Assembly (NCBI GenBank): GCA_031404455.1
Contig: JANNHP010000211.1
Location: 1 to 20,425, forward strand
Length of the DNA stretch: 20,425 nt
Direction: 5' to 3'
Source: JANNHP01 sp031404455
Lineage (GTDB): Bacteria > Planctomycetota > JAJSAM01 > JAJVHW01
The position numbers were made by a program, and so were the translations under genes. Under the pieces are notes generated by a model. That model saw only the letters and a list, made by a program, of their open reading frames with translations, did no database searches and had not been told where the DNA came from. Shown here one piece after another: positions 1 through 7,146 of the stretch; the first letter of the stretch is position 1, and each line of letters starts with the position of its first letter.

Positions 1-74
1 GGGGGCACACAGGGGGGCACAGCCGATTTTCCCAGTTCCCAGATCGCCCTGAAACCCTTGTAGATCCTCACGGT
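1..74. other. Leader upstream of the tRNA; no gene seen
   Basis: No coding region or convincing promoter is visible here. The first 22 bases are two imperfect copies of an 11-base G-rich unit, GGGGGCACACA followed by GGGGGGCACAG. The window edge cuts whatever lies before it, so this could be the tail of a larger repeat or of an upstream intergenic region. A TTGTAG at 58-63 resembles a -35 box but lies too close to the tRNA start (75) to serve it. Confidence 0.4.
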
Positions 75-151
75 AGGCCCGTAGCTCAGCCGGTCAGAGC
101 AGGGGACTCATAATCCCTTGGTCCCTGGTTCGAATCCAGGCGGGCCTACCA
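75..151 (+). tRNA. tRNA with CAU anticodon, probably tRNA-Ile2 (lysidine type)
   Basis: A full cloverleaf can be drawn. The acceptor stem is 75-81 with 141-147 (7 of 7 pairs), followed by A148 as discriminator and an encoded CCA at 149-151. The D stem is GCTC/GAGC. The anticodon stem is 102-106 with 114-118 around loop CTCATAA, giving anticodon CAT at 109-111. The T stem is CCTGG/CCAGG around TTCGAAT. A CAU anticodon fits tRNA-Met or the isoleucine tRNA whose C34 is changed to lysidine by TilS. Compared from memory with E. coli, the anticodon arm, the TGGTC variable loop, C4-G69 and C5-G68 match tRNA-Ile2 and not elongator tRNA-Met, so it probably reads AUA as isoleucine. There is no 3xG-C initiator signature at the base of the anticodon stem. 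The gene is certain; the identity is an inference. Confidence 0.93.
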
Positions 152-203
152 GTCGCTGCGCGCCCCCCGGCCGGAGTGAGCCGCCGATGTACACTCCCCC
201 GCA

Positions 204-1340
204 ATGGCCACGGTGCGCGTGGAGTCGTCCCGCGCGGACGGTTCCGAGTTGGAGATCGGGTTGCGCCTGGGTCGGCGCACCCACCGTATCCATCTGCGCT
301 GCGCGAACACGCCGCTCGTCCCGGTCGCGGACGTCGGACTGATCCTCGCGCTGCTGCCGGCGATGATCGAGGCAGAGGAACTGACGGTCGAATGCGCCGT
401 CTCCGCTCGCCTCGCGGCGGCCCTGCCGCGGATCCAGCGGTTCCTCTGCGGCGCCCGCCCGAGGATGCGCGAGATCCGCGTGCGGGCGGACGTCCGGCCC
501 GCTCACGCGCCGAACGGACGGGGCTCGGCGGCGTTCTTCTCCGGCGGCGCGGACTCGATGCACACCGCCGTCACGCAGGCCGAACGGCTGGACGCGCTGG
601 TGTTCGTGCACGGGTTCGACATCGCGCTCCACCGCACCGGGCAGCGCAGGGTGGTGTCGGCGCGGTTGCGCGAAGCGGCGGCGGCGCTGGGCAAGCCCCT
701 GGTCGAGGTGGAGACCGACGCGCGGTCCTTCACCGACGGTTACGTCGGCTGGGTCCTCTTCCACGGTGCCTTCATGGCGGCGACCGCGCACGCGCTGGGC
801 GGACGCTACCGAGAGTTCCTCTGCCCGCCCACCGACCCGCCGTCGGGCGGGAAGGGGTTCGGTTCGCATCGGGACCTCGACTTCCTCTGGAGCACCGAAG
901 CCGTCGAGATCGAGCACGACGCTGCGGGCACCCTGCGGATCGAGCGGCTGGCCGGGCTGGTCCGCCACCCCGTGTTCAACGCCCACCTGCGCATCTGCTA
1001 CAAGGCCGCCGACGACGAGTGGAACTGCGGACGATGTCAGAAGTGCCGTCGCACGCGGATGTACCTGCGGGCCCTCGGCGCGCAGGGGCTGTGCAAGACG
1101 CTCCCGCCCCGCATCGAGATCGACGAGATCGACGCCCTGGAAGCCGTGCAGACCAACGCCGACGCCGCGGAGCGCGCGCTGCCGTACGTGCACGCCCGAG
1201 GCGACGACCCGGAACTCGAGGCCGCCCTGCTGCGGCTCCGTGACCGGTGGAGAGCGCGTGCCGCGCCCGGCGACGGCAACCCGGATCATGGACGACGCGA
1301 CGCCGCGACGCGAGCATGCGTCCTGAGGAGCCGGAGATGA
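204..1340 (+). CDS. PP-loop ATPase-like protein with QueC-type zinc site, function unknown
   Basis: A 378-residue soluble protein. Residues 113-118 read SGGADS, the PP-loop motif of adenylating ATP pyrophosphatases such as QueC, TilS, ExsB and asparagine synthetase. Near the C-terminus Cys265, Cys275, Cys278 and Cys281 form C-x9-C-x2-C-x2-C, nearly the spacing of the zinc site in QueC, the 7-cyano-7-deazaguanine synthase. The first 100 residues form an extra N-terminal domain that QueC lacks, and no other queuosine gene is nearby, so a role in preQ0 synthesis is not supported. The likely chemistry is ATP-dependent activation of a carboxylate or carbonyl; the substrate is unknown. The ATG at 204 is the first start after the in-frame stop at 177 and has no good Shine-Dalgarno. 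The end overlaps the next start by four bases. The last 25 residues are basic and look poorly ordered. Confidence 0.85.
   Translation: MATVRVESSRADGSELEIGLRLGRRTHRIHLRCANTPLVPVADVGLILALLPAMIEAEELTVECAVSARLAAALPRIQRFLCGARPRMREIRVRADVRPAHAPNGRGSAAFFSGGADSMHTAVTQAERLDALVFVHGFDIALHRTGQRRVVSARLREAAAALGKPLVEVETDARSFTDGYVGWVLFHGAFMAATAHALGGRYREFLCPPTDPPSGGKGFGSHRDLDFLWSTEAVEIEHDAAGTLRIERLAGLVRHPVFNAHLRICYKAADDEWNCGRCQKCRRTRMYLRALGAQGLCKTLPPRIEIDEIDALEAVQTNADAAERALPYVHARGDDPELEAALLRLRDRWRARAAPGDGNPDHGRRDAATRACVLRSRR
1325..1330 (+). promoter_or_regulatory. Shine-Dalgarno for the lipoprotein at 1337
   Basis: GAGGAG lies six bases before the ATG at 1337, inside the end of the PP-loop gene. It decides the lipoprotein start over the longer frame beginning near 1247, whose first residues are not signal-peptide-like. 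Confidence 0.7.
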
Positions 1341-2242
1341 TGCGACGCTGGCGGACTCTCGTGGCGGCACTGCTCGTCGCGTTCGCGGCGCTGACGGCGG
1401 GGTGCGCGACCACGCCCGTCGAGGAGGGGGTGCGGGCGGCCTTCGGTTCCGTCGCCGTGGTGGCGTCGGACGAACCGTGCGAGATCGAGATCGCGCACCC
1501 GACCGCAGGCTGGGGCGCGGGCCTCGGCATGGGGTTCGTCCGCGGCGTCAGCGCGATCGTCGAGTGGCCGCTGATCGCGCTCGACGCAGCGGCGAGCGGG
1601 TTCCGCACGGGAGGTGAATCGGGCGTCGCCGCCGTGGTCATCTTCGCGCTGAGCCTGGTGGTGCCGGCCGTACTCGCGGTCCTCTGGCTGCCCTGCTCCA
1701 TCGCCGGCGGGGCGATCACCGCGATCCCGGTCGACGAGGCCGAAGCGGCGGAGCAGGTCCTCGTCGCGACCGCGCGGGACTGCGGGAACTCGGCGCGAGT
1801 CGCAGCGGCGATGGAGGAGGCGGCGCGCCGCCGCGGCGGCGAGCCGGTCCCGCGCGAATCCGCGGACACGATCGTGGAGGTCCGGCTCCTCTCGATCGAG
1901 CGCGGGCGCTCGTGGAACTGGTGGACGTTCGACCGGGCGTTCCCGATCCAGACCGAAGCGGGCGTGAGGGTGATCCGCCGCGCGGACGGAGTCGTCCTCT
2001 GGGAGGCGACCGAGACCGCCGGATCTGCCGACTCCCCGTGGACCCCGTGGTCGGCGTACTCGTCGGCTCCGTCCGTCGAGCACACCTACCTCGAGTGGGC
2101 GGCGGGCGGTGGAGCGCTCCTGCGCGCCGAGATCGAGTCCCAGCTCTCGACCCTGGGCGGCGCCTTCGCCGTCCACGTCTTCGGAGAGGCGCAGGACACC
2201 CGACCCGTGCCCTCGCCGGGCGAGGCGCCGATCGCCCGCTGA
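1337..2242 (+). CDS. Predicted lipoprotein of unknown function
   Basis: 301 residues. The start at ATG 1337 is fixed by a GAGGAG Shine-Dalgarno and by a classic lipoprotein signal: MMRR, a hydrophobic stretch, then lipobox LTAGC with Cys23 as the lipidated residue. A second strongly hydrophobic stretch near residues 96-120 (about 1622-1700) could be a membrane hairpin. The C-terminal half has alternating beta-like segments and an aromatic RSWNWWTF patch. The stretch around residues 170-280 has a feel of lipoproteins that build a parameter list and compare it (VEVRLLSIERG, VRVIRRADGVVLWE), but I do not recognise a family. The ATGA overlap with the PP-loop gene indicates translational coupling, so the two products may work together. 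It ends 23 bases before the convergent FAS1-SOUL gene. Confidence 0.85.
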   Translation: MMRRWRTLVAALLVAFAALTAGCATTPVEEGVRAAFGSVAVVASDEPCEIEIAHPTAGWGAGLGMGFVRGVSAIVEWPLIALDAAASGFRTGGESGVAAVVIFALSLVVPAVLAVLWLPCSIAGGAITAIPVDEAEAAEQVLVATARDCGNSARVAAAMEEAARRRGGEPVPRESADTIVEVRLLSIERGRSWNWWTFDRAFPIQTEAGVRVIRRADGVVLWEATETAGSADSPWTPWSAYSSAPSVEHTYLEWAAGGGALLRAEIESQLSTLGGAFAVHVFGEAQDTRPVPSPGEAPIAR

Positions 2243-2265
2243 CGGGCACCGACGCGCGTGATCCG

Positions 2266-3501
2266 CTACTTCTGCGCGCCGCGAGTGAACGGGATCTGCA
2301 GTTCCCAGAAGCGCTGCGCGGCGGGCACCATCGGGCTGTTGTAGGCCATCATCCGGAACGGGCCGGCCCGTTCGAGGCCGTCCTTCGCGAGGCGGTCCTC
2401 GAGGGCCGCGCGGGCGCACGCGACTTCGGCCGAGGAGGGGTTGCCGCGCATGCCGATGCTCAGCACCGCTCGCGCGGGCAGGTCCAGCACCGACACCTTG
2501 CCCTCGACCCCCGCTGTGCCGAGCGTCGGGCGTTCGTAGAGGAACGCCTGGTCCAGCATGCGCATGCCGTCCTGCCCGGTCGGCTCCATGGTCATCTCGA
2601 CCGGCGTCGTCATCGCCACGTCGTTCTTCTTGATGTGGTTGAAGAGCGTCCAGAACGTGTTGCCGCCCTCGGCCCGCGCGGCACGGTACGCGGGATACGT
2701 CTTCTCGGTGACGCGGCCCACGCGGCCGGGCGCGGGGAAGCCCTCCGGCATCGGCGCCTCGACGCGCGGGGCGAAGACCTCGTCCGCGAGGACTCGGTCG
2801 AAGACCACGCGCAGCGCCCACGCGCGCTTGTCCGGCTCGACCGGAAGCGCTGCGACCACGGATGCGACATCCTGCGACTGGAGTTCTCCGAGCGCACCCG
2901 TCGTCGCCGCGAGGTCTCGCGCGGTGCGTTCGTAGAGGGACGCGCAGCCCGCGTGGTCGCCGTCGTTGAACATCGGTGCGCCGCGCTCGATCGCGGAGCG
3001 AATGCGGTCCGCGGCGACGGACTCGGCGGGGCGCGGCGCCTGCGGCGGCACGAGGACTCGATCGATCACGTGGATCACTCCGTTTCCGCAGGAGATGTCC
3101 GCCTGCACGACGTTCGCGTCGCCGACGCGGAGTCCGAACGCGAGCGACGTGTCCGCGAGGGTCGCCGCGCGGGGCGACGGCAGGAGATCCTCGGCCATCA
3201 CGCGCCCCTCCACGATGTGGTGGGACACCAGTCGGCGGAGACGCTCGCGGTTCGCGGGCTCGAGGAGCGAGGCCAATGCGCCCGACGGGAGCGCGGCGAA
3301 CGCCTCGTCGGTCGGGGCGAAGACGGTGAGCGCTCCCTCGGCCTTCAGCGTCTCGACCAGGCCCGCGGCGGTCACGGCGGCGAGGAACGTGGTCAGCCGT
3401 GCGTCCTCCCGTGCGGCGTCCGCCAGGTCACTCGTCTGCGCGGAGTTCGCGGACACGGCGAGCGCAAGCACCAACGACGAGGCGAGGGATGTCGTTCTCA
3501 T
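2266..3501 (-). CDS. Exported FAS1 (fasciclin)-SOUL heme-binding fusion protein
   Basis: 411 residues with an N-terminal signal peptide (cleavage probably near residue 21). Residues about 26-152 are a FAS1/fasciclin domain: the H1-like segment is LTVFAPTDEAFAAL (58-71) and the H2-like segment GVIHVIDRVLVP (141-152). Residues about 160-245 are a helical linker (IERGAPMFNDGDHAGCASLYE) of a kind I associate with planctomycete exported proteins. Residues about 262-407 match the SOUL/HEBP heme-binding family: EKTYPAYRAA, FWTLFNHIKKNDVAMTTPV and a C-terminal PFRMMAYNSP. FAS1 domains mediate adhesion and SOUL domains bind tetrapyrroles, so a periplasmic or surface heme- or porphyrin-binding role is plausible. 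It is probably transcribed separately from the DUF4136 gene because a hairpin lies in the 69-base gap. Confidence 0.9.
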   Translation of the reverse strand: MRTTSLASSLVLALAVSANSAQTSDLADAAREDARLTTFLAAVTAAGLVETLKAEGALTVFAPTDEAFAALPSGALASLLEPANRERLRRLVSHHIVEGRVMAEDLLPSPRAATLADTSLAFGLRVGDANVVQADISCGNGVIHVIDRVLVPPQAPRPAESVAADRIRSAIERGAPMFNDGDHAGCASLYERTARDLAATTGALGELQSQDVASVVAALPVEPDKRAWALRVVFDRVLADEVFAPRVEAPMPEGFPAPGRVGRVTEKTYPAYRAARAEGGNTFWTLFNHIKKNDVAMTTPVEMTMEPTGQDGMRMLDQAFLYERPTLGTAGVEGKVSVLDLPARAVLSIGMRGNPSSAEVACARAALEDRLAKDGLERAGPFRMMAYNSPMVPAAQRFWELQIPFTRGAQK

Positions 3502-3535
3502 GCGTCACCAAAGCCACCCCGGGCGGCGGATATTC

Positions 3536-3557
3536 CGCGACCGCCGCGCCGGTCGCG
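3536..3557. terminator. Stem-loop downstream of the DUF4136 gene
   Basis: CGCGACCG at 3536-3543 pairs perfectly with CGGTCGCG at 3550-3557 around a six-base loop. On the minus strand it begins 14 bases after the DUF4136 stop and lies before the FAS1-SOUL start, where a terminator would be expected. There is no T tract after it, so it may terminate weakly, depend on Rho, or only stabilise the mRNA end. Confidence 0.4.
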
Positions 3558-3570
3558 CTTCGCCCCGACC

Positions 3571-4113
3571 TCAATTCCCCGGCGGGAAGTCCTCGAGCAG
3601 TTTCCGGACCGCCTCGTCCACGCGTTCCGGCGAACCGGACGAGGAGTCGAGAACCGACCGCGCGACGCCGCGCCAGAGGATGTCCTTCGTCCCGGGATCG
3701 ACGAAGTCGAGCACCAGCGTGCCCTCCGTGACCGGCGTGATCATGACGCGGTCGTGACCCCATCCGCCCCAGCGGTATCCGCAGCCGGCCCAGCCGTATC
3801 CCGAGTACGAGGGAAACGTCCACATCTCGAGGTACTCGCGCGTGAACGTGTGGAGATCGACGAGGAAGTCGGGCGGCCCGTCGGCGCGGCGACGCCCCCG
3901 CGCCGCGAGTTCGCGTTCGACCGCGCTGACGACGCGCTTCGCGACGAGCGTGTCCCCGCCGAACGGATCGGGCTCGTCCGCCGCGCGCTCCGTCCACGCG
4001 AACGACATGAGCCGGGAGAAGTCCGCGTCGCGGTCCCAGTCGGTGGACACGCTGACCGTGGAGCACGCCGCGGCGGCGAGCGCGAGCGGCGCGGCGAAAG
4101 CGATCGACTTCAT
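3571..4113 (-). CDS. DUF4136 family lipoprotein
   Basis: 180 residues. It starts with a lipoprotein signal (MKSIAFAAPLALAAAAC), with Cys17 as the likely lipidated residue. The body follows the DUF4136 pattern: an early V-x-x-DWD-x-x-ADFSRLMSFAW segment, a central FLVDLH-type strand, a glycine/aromatic patch (YSGYGWAGCGYRWGGWGHD) and the late EGTLVLDFVDPGTKDILWRGVA segment. The family has no known activity; members are small lipoproteins of the outer membrane or periplasm. The gene begins 25 bases after the DUF481 gene on the same strand and has GAGGA about nine bases before the ATG, so the two are probably one transcript. Confidence 0.9.
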   Translation of the reverse strand: MKSIAFAAPLALAAAACSTVSVSTDWDRDADFSRLMSFAWTERAADEPDPFGGDTLVAKRVVSAVERELAARGRRRADGPPDFLVDLHTFTREYLEMWTFPSYSGYGWAGCGYRWGGWGHDRVMITPVTEGTLVLDFVDPGTKDILWRGVARSVLDSSSGSPERVDEAVRKLLEDFPPGN

Positions 4114-4138
4114 GGCGCAGATCCTCGCGCCGATCCGG

Positions 4139-5080
4139 TCAGAACTCGTAGAGCAGGGCGAGGAAGTACTTGAAGTCGTCCTTCTTGAACGGGTCCTCGG
4201 CGTGCGTGTCGTACTCGTCCTCGATGCCGATCTTCAGCGAGAGGCCGTCCGCCGAGAGCTTGATCGACCAACCGGCGGTGCTCACCACGCGGTACTCGCC
4301 CGCGTCCTTCAGATCGGGGTAGTACGTGACGGCCCCTTCGAGCGCCTGGTTCTCGTTGATCTTCCAGCTCGCCTCGGCGCCGAGGAGTCCCTCGGGCGTC
4401 CACTTGCCGTCGTCCGGGCCGCCGCTCTGGCGCGTCTCGTTGAAACCGGCGCGGAGGCGGACCTTCAGGTCCTTCTCGTCGATGAGCCGGTAGCCGACGC
4501 CGGCGCCGAGCGAGATGCGCGTGTCCCACTGCTGGAACTCGTCCCAGTCGTAGCGGGCCGTTGCGAACACGAGCCAGGGACTGTCCTTGAAGAGCCAGTC
4601 GTGGAGGCCCTGGACGTACCAGTTGTTCGCCGTCTTCTCGCCGTCCGCCTTCGACTTCATGTACGCCGCGTCGAACTTCCAGCGCTCCGTCGGCGTCTCG
4701 AGGAGCGCACCGATCGCCGCCCTGAGGTCGACCGTGCGCGTGTTGCCGGACTGCCCGTTCACGCCGAGCTCGGCCCGGCGCTTCCACTTCGGCTCCTCCG
4801 AAGCGGCGGCGGACTTGTCGGACGGCGCGGGCAGCGCGACCGGCACGGTCGCGGGCGGCACGGGAGCGGCTCCGCCCTCCAGCGTGCTGCGGATCGACTC
4901 GATCATGTTCGCCGGGACGTAGAGGCGCCCGAGGATCGGGTGGTCCATCTCGACCCGGCCTTCGTCACGCTTCACGTTCGAGACCTTCAGGACCTCGCCC
5001 GACGTGAGCACGACCTCGTCGCCGAACGCGGCGGCACCGAGGACGAGCAACGCCACGACCGACATGCTTCGCGCGAACAT
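4139..5080 (-). CDS. DUF481 family outer-membrane beta-barrel protein
   Basis: 313 residues from the ATG at 5080, chosen because GGAGG lies five bases upstream and the resulting N-terminus is a good signal peptide (MFARSMSVVALLVLGAAAFGDE). An in-frame ATG at 5116 would bury that signal. Residues about 21-65 form a small beta domain (VVLTSGEVLKVSNV ... LGRLYVPANMIESI), often found before DUF481 barrels. A Pro/Ala linker (about 68-95) follows, then repeated amphipathic strands (AELGVNGQSGNTRTVDL, WKFDAAYMKSKADGEKTANN). It ends in LLYEF; a terminal Phe is typical of barrels inserted by BamA. Relatives are annotated as salt-induced outer-membrane proteins (YdiY-like), but the transport role is not established. 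It lies 57 bases after the eight-gene lipid operon. Confidence 0.9.
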   Translation of the reverse strand: MFARSMSVVALLVLGAAAFGDEVVLTSGEVLKVSNVKRDEGRVEMDHPILGRLYVPANMIESIRSTLEGGAAPVPPATVPVALPAPSDKSAAASEEPKWKRRAELGVNGQSGNTRTVDLRAAIGALLETPTERWKFDAAYMKSKADGEKTANNWYVQGLHDWLFKDSPWLVFATARYDWDEFQQWDTRISLGAGVGYRLIDEKDLKVRLRAGFNETRQSGGPDDGKWTPEGLLGAEASWKINENQALEGAVTYYPDLKDAGEYRVVSTAGWSIKLSADGLSLKIGIEDEYDTHAEDPFKKDDFKYFLALLYEF

Positions 5081-5085
5081 CTTCA

Positions 5086-5090
5086 CCTCC
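5086..5090 (-). promoter_or_regulatory. Shine-Dalgarno for the DUF481 gene
   Basis: GGAGG on the minus strand, five bases before the ATG at 5080. It decides the start against the in-frame ATG at 5116 and shows that this gene has its own ribosome entry after the lipid operon. Confidence 0.75.
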
Positions 5091-5137
5091 GAGTCGATGC
5101 GCGGACGCCGGGCCATCGGGACCGGCCGCCGCGGAGT

Positions 5138-6397
5138 CTATGCGTCGAGGGCGGAGCGCCCGAAGACGAGTTGCGCGTCGCCGAGCCGTCCCTCCGCGAA
5201 ACCGCCCTCGCAGTAGCGCAGGTAGAACTCCCAGAGCCGCAGGAAGCGCTCGTCGCGTCCCGTCGCGAGGATCTCGTCCCTCCGTGCGAGGAACCGTTCG
5301 CGCCAGAGCCGGAGCGTCGTCGCGTAGTGCGGCCCGATGTCCTCCATGTGGCGGAGCGTGAGCCCGCCCGCGCGCGCGGCCGACGCCACGAGCACCGACA
5401 CCGAGGGGATGCAACTCCCCGGGAACACGTGGCGCCGGATGAAGTCGACGGACCGCCGCGCGCTCTCGTAGAGGCCGTCCTCGATCGTGATGGACTGGAG
5501 GCACATCAGTCCCCCCGGGGAGAGGAGCGACGCGGCCTTCGCGAAGAAGGCGTCGAGGTACTCGTGCCCCACCGCTTCGATCATCTCGATGGAGACGATC
5601 TTGTCGTAACGCCCCTCGAGGTCGCGGTAGTCGCTCGCGAGGACTCGCACTCGGTCGCCGAGCCCGGCAAGGGCGACGCGGCGCGTGGCGAACGCGTGCT
5701 GCTCGCGGGAGATCGTGGTCGTCGTCACGCGGCAGCCGAAGCGCCGCGCGGCGTGGATCGCGAAGCCGCCCCATCCGGAGCCGATCTCGAGGAGGTGGTC
5801 CGCGGGGCCGAGCCGCAGCTTGCGGCAGATCGTCTCGTTCTTCGCGAACTGCGCCTCGGCGAGCGTCGCGTCCTCGCGCTCGAAGAGAGCGCAGGAGTAC
5901 ATGAGCGATTCGTCGAGCCAGAGTGCGTAGAAGTCGTTGCCGAGATCGTAGTGCGACGCGATGTTGCGGCGGCTCCCGTCGCGCGTGTTGCGGCGCATCG
6001 CGTGGAAGAGTCTCAGCGGCGGCGCCGCGAACCGCGCGAGCCCGCGCTCGACGCCCTCCATCGTCGCGCGATCGCGGACGAGGATGCGGACGAGCGCCGT
6101 GAGATCGTCCGAGGTCCAGTCGCGCTCGACGTAGGACTCCCCCGCACCGACCGTGCCGCGGAACGCGACCGCGGTCCACATCGCCGGGTCGTGCACCGTG
6201 ACCGTGGCGCGCAGATTCGCCGACTCCGGCCCGAAAGCCGACGCTCCGTCGGCGTCCACGATCGTGACGCGCCCGCCGCGGAGCCGCGCGAGCCGCTCGA
6301 TCACCGCGCCGCGGGCGAGTCGCTCGACGAACGAGAGCGCGCGTCGCGCCGGACGGGCGGCGGACTCGGCGCGCGGCCGGGCGAGCTCCAGCGTCAC
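5138..6397 (-). CDS. Cyclopropane-fatty-acyl-phospholipid synthase-like SAM methyltransferase
   Basis: 419 residues from a GTG at 6397 that overlaps the DUF1365 stop by four bases. Family members transfer a methylene or methyl group from SAM to a cis double bond of a phospholipid acyl chain at the membrane. Visible signs: NIASHYDLGNDFYALWLD (145-162), SAM-binding LEIGSGWGG (203-211), SIEMIEAVGHEY (269-280) with the conserved acidic Glu274, and DFIRRHVFPGSCIPS (318-332). Where E. coli Cfa has LHTIG, with the bicarbonate-binding His266, this protein has LQSIT (300-304), a His-to-Gln change by my eye alignment. CFA-like proteins encoded beside COG2907 and DUF1365 genes commonly look like this, and some make methyl-branched acyl chains as precursors of furan fatty acids. 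The product may therefore be methylated rather than cyclopropanated. It is the last gene of the operon. Confidence 0.92.
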   Translation of the reverse strand: MTLELARPRAESAARPARRALSFVERLARGAVIERLARLRGGRVTIVDADGASAFGPESANLRATVTVHDPAMWTAVAFRGTVGAGESYVERDWTSDDLTALVRILVRDRATMEGVERGLARFAAPPLRLFHAMRRNTRDGSRRNIASHYDLGNDFYALWLDESLMYSCALFEREDATLAEAQFAKNETICRKLRLGPADHLLEIGSGWGGFAIHAARRFGCRVTTTTISREQHAFATRRVALAGLGDRVRVLASDYRDLEGRYDKIVSIEMIEAVGHEYLDAFFAKAASLLSPGGLMCLQSITIEDGLYESARRSVDFIRRHVFPGSCIPSVSVLVASAARAGGLTLRHMEDIGPHYATTLRLWRERFLARRDEILATGRDERFLRLWEFYLRYCEGGFAEGRLGDAQLVFGRSALDA

Positions 6398-7146
6398 GCC
6401 GCCACCGGATGGTCGAACACGGGCGCCCGCTTCAGGACGAGGCGCAGCGCCTGCCAGTGGATGGCGGCGACGACCTTCGCCGTCATGAACGGATGCCGCG
6501 CGAGCGACGCCGCGAGCGACGCGCCCGTGATCTCGCGGCGCTCGAGCGTCATCGTCGAATCGAAGAACACGCGCCCCGAGCGAGCGCACTCCATGTGCAC
6601 GACGAGACGCGCGGCCGGATCGGCGAACCGCCAGTCGTACTGCGAATCCATGCCGTGGAACGGCGACACGTGGAACTCCTTCGCGAAGCGCCAGCGGTGG
6701 GTCGCGCCCGCGCCCTCGTCGCTCGCCGCGCCGAGCACGTAGAGGTGCCGCTCGCCCCACGGCGTGTTGTTCACCTCGGCGACGACCGCCTCCACGCGGC
6801 GGCCCGGCGCGTCGAAGCAGTAGAAGAAGGAGACCGGGTTGAACACGTAGCCGAAGTAGCGCGGGTACGTGAGGAGCCGGATCGGCCCCGCCGGGCGGAG
6901 CCCGGTCCGCTGCTCGACGAGGTCGCGAACGCGCGGCGCGAGCAAGGCGTCCGAGCCGTCGAGGTGGTCTCGGTTGCGGAAGGACACGACGTTTCGCCGG
7001 CCCGCGGACCAGAGCCAGCGTCCCTCGAACGCCACGTCGAGTTCGTCGAGGTCGAGCCAGACCTGCGCCACGCGGTACTCGAACTCGTGCGCGACTGGCT
7101 CGAACCGGCGGTGACGCACCGAACCGACGAAGATCGCGCTGTTCAC
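6394..7146 (-). CDS. DUF1365 domain protein
   Basis: 250 residues from a GTG at 7146, giving a four-base overlap (GTGA) with the preceding flavoprotein stop. It opens with SAIFVGSVRHRRFEPVAHEF and contains the DUF1365 hallmarks RYFGYVFNPVSFFYCF (96-111), EVNNTPWGERHLYVL (124-138) and KEFHVSPFHGMD (156-167). The biochemical role is unknown. The family is nearly always encoded between a COG2907 flavoprotein and a CFA-like methyltransferase, as here, so it is assumed to take part in the same acyl-chain modification. Conserved Tyr, Phe, His and Asn residues suggest an enzyme or a lipid-binding partner. There is no signal peptide or clear transmembrane segment. Confidence 0.92.
   Translation of the reverse strand: MNSAIFVGSVRHRRFEPVAHEFEYRVAQVWLDLDELDVAFEGRWLWSAGRRNVVSFRNRDHLDGSDALLAPRVRDLVEQRTGLRPAGPIRLLTYPRYFGYVFNPVSFFYCFDAPGRRVEAVVAEVNNTPWGERHLYVLGAASDEGAGATHRWRFAKEFHVSPFHGMDSQYDWRFADPAARLVVHMECARSGRVFFDSTMTLERREITGASLAASLARHPFMTAKVVAAIHWQALRLVLKRAPVFDHPVAA

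Noticed and set aside
75..203. tRNA as an integration site (att) for a mobile element
   Set aside because: No integrase gene and no second copy of the tRNA 3' end was seen in the window.
1247..1336. Longer start for the lipoprotein gene
   Set aside because: The extra residues are basic and would place the signal peptide internally; the ATG at 1337 has a good ribosome site and a lipobox at the right distance.
204..1340. Calling the PP-loop protein a queuosine gene (queC) or an asparagine synthetase
   Set aside because: It has the loop and the cysteines but an unrelated N-terminal domain and no glutaminase domain, and no pathway partners are nearby.
1912..6742. Very long open frames on the plus strand antisense to the minus-strand genes
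   Set aside because: They are Arg/Ala/Gly-rich, match no family, and lie opposite genes with clear domains; long antisense frames are expected in GC-rich DNA because stop codons are rare.
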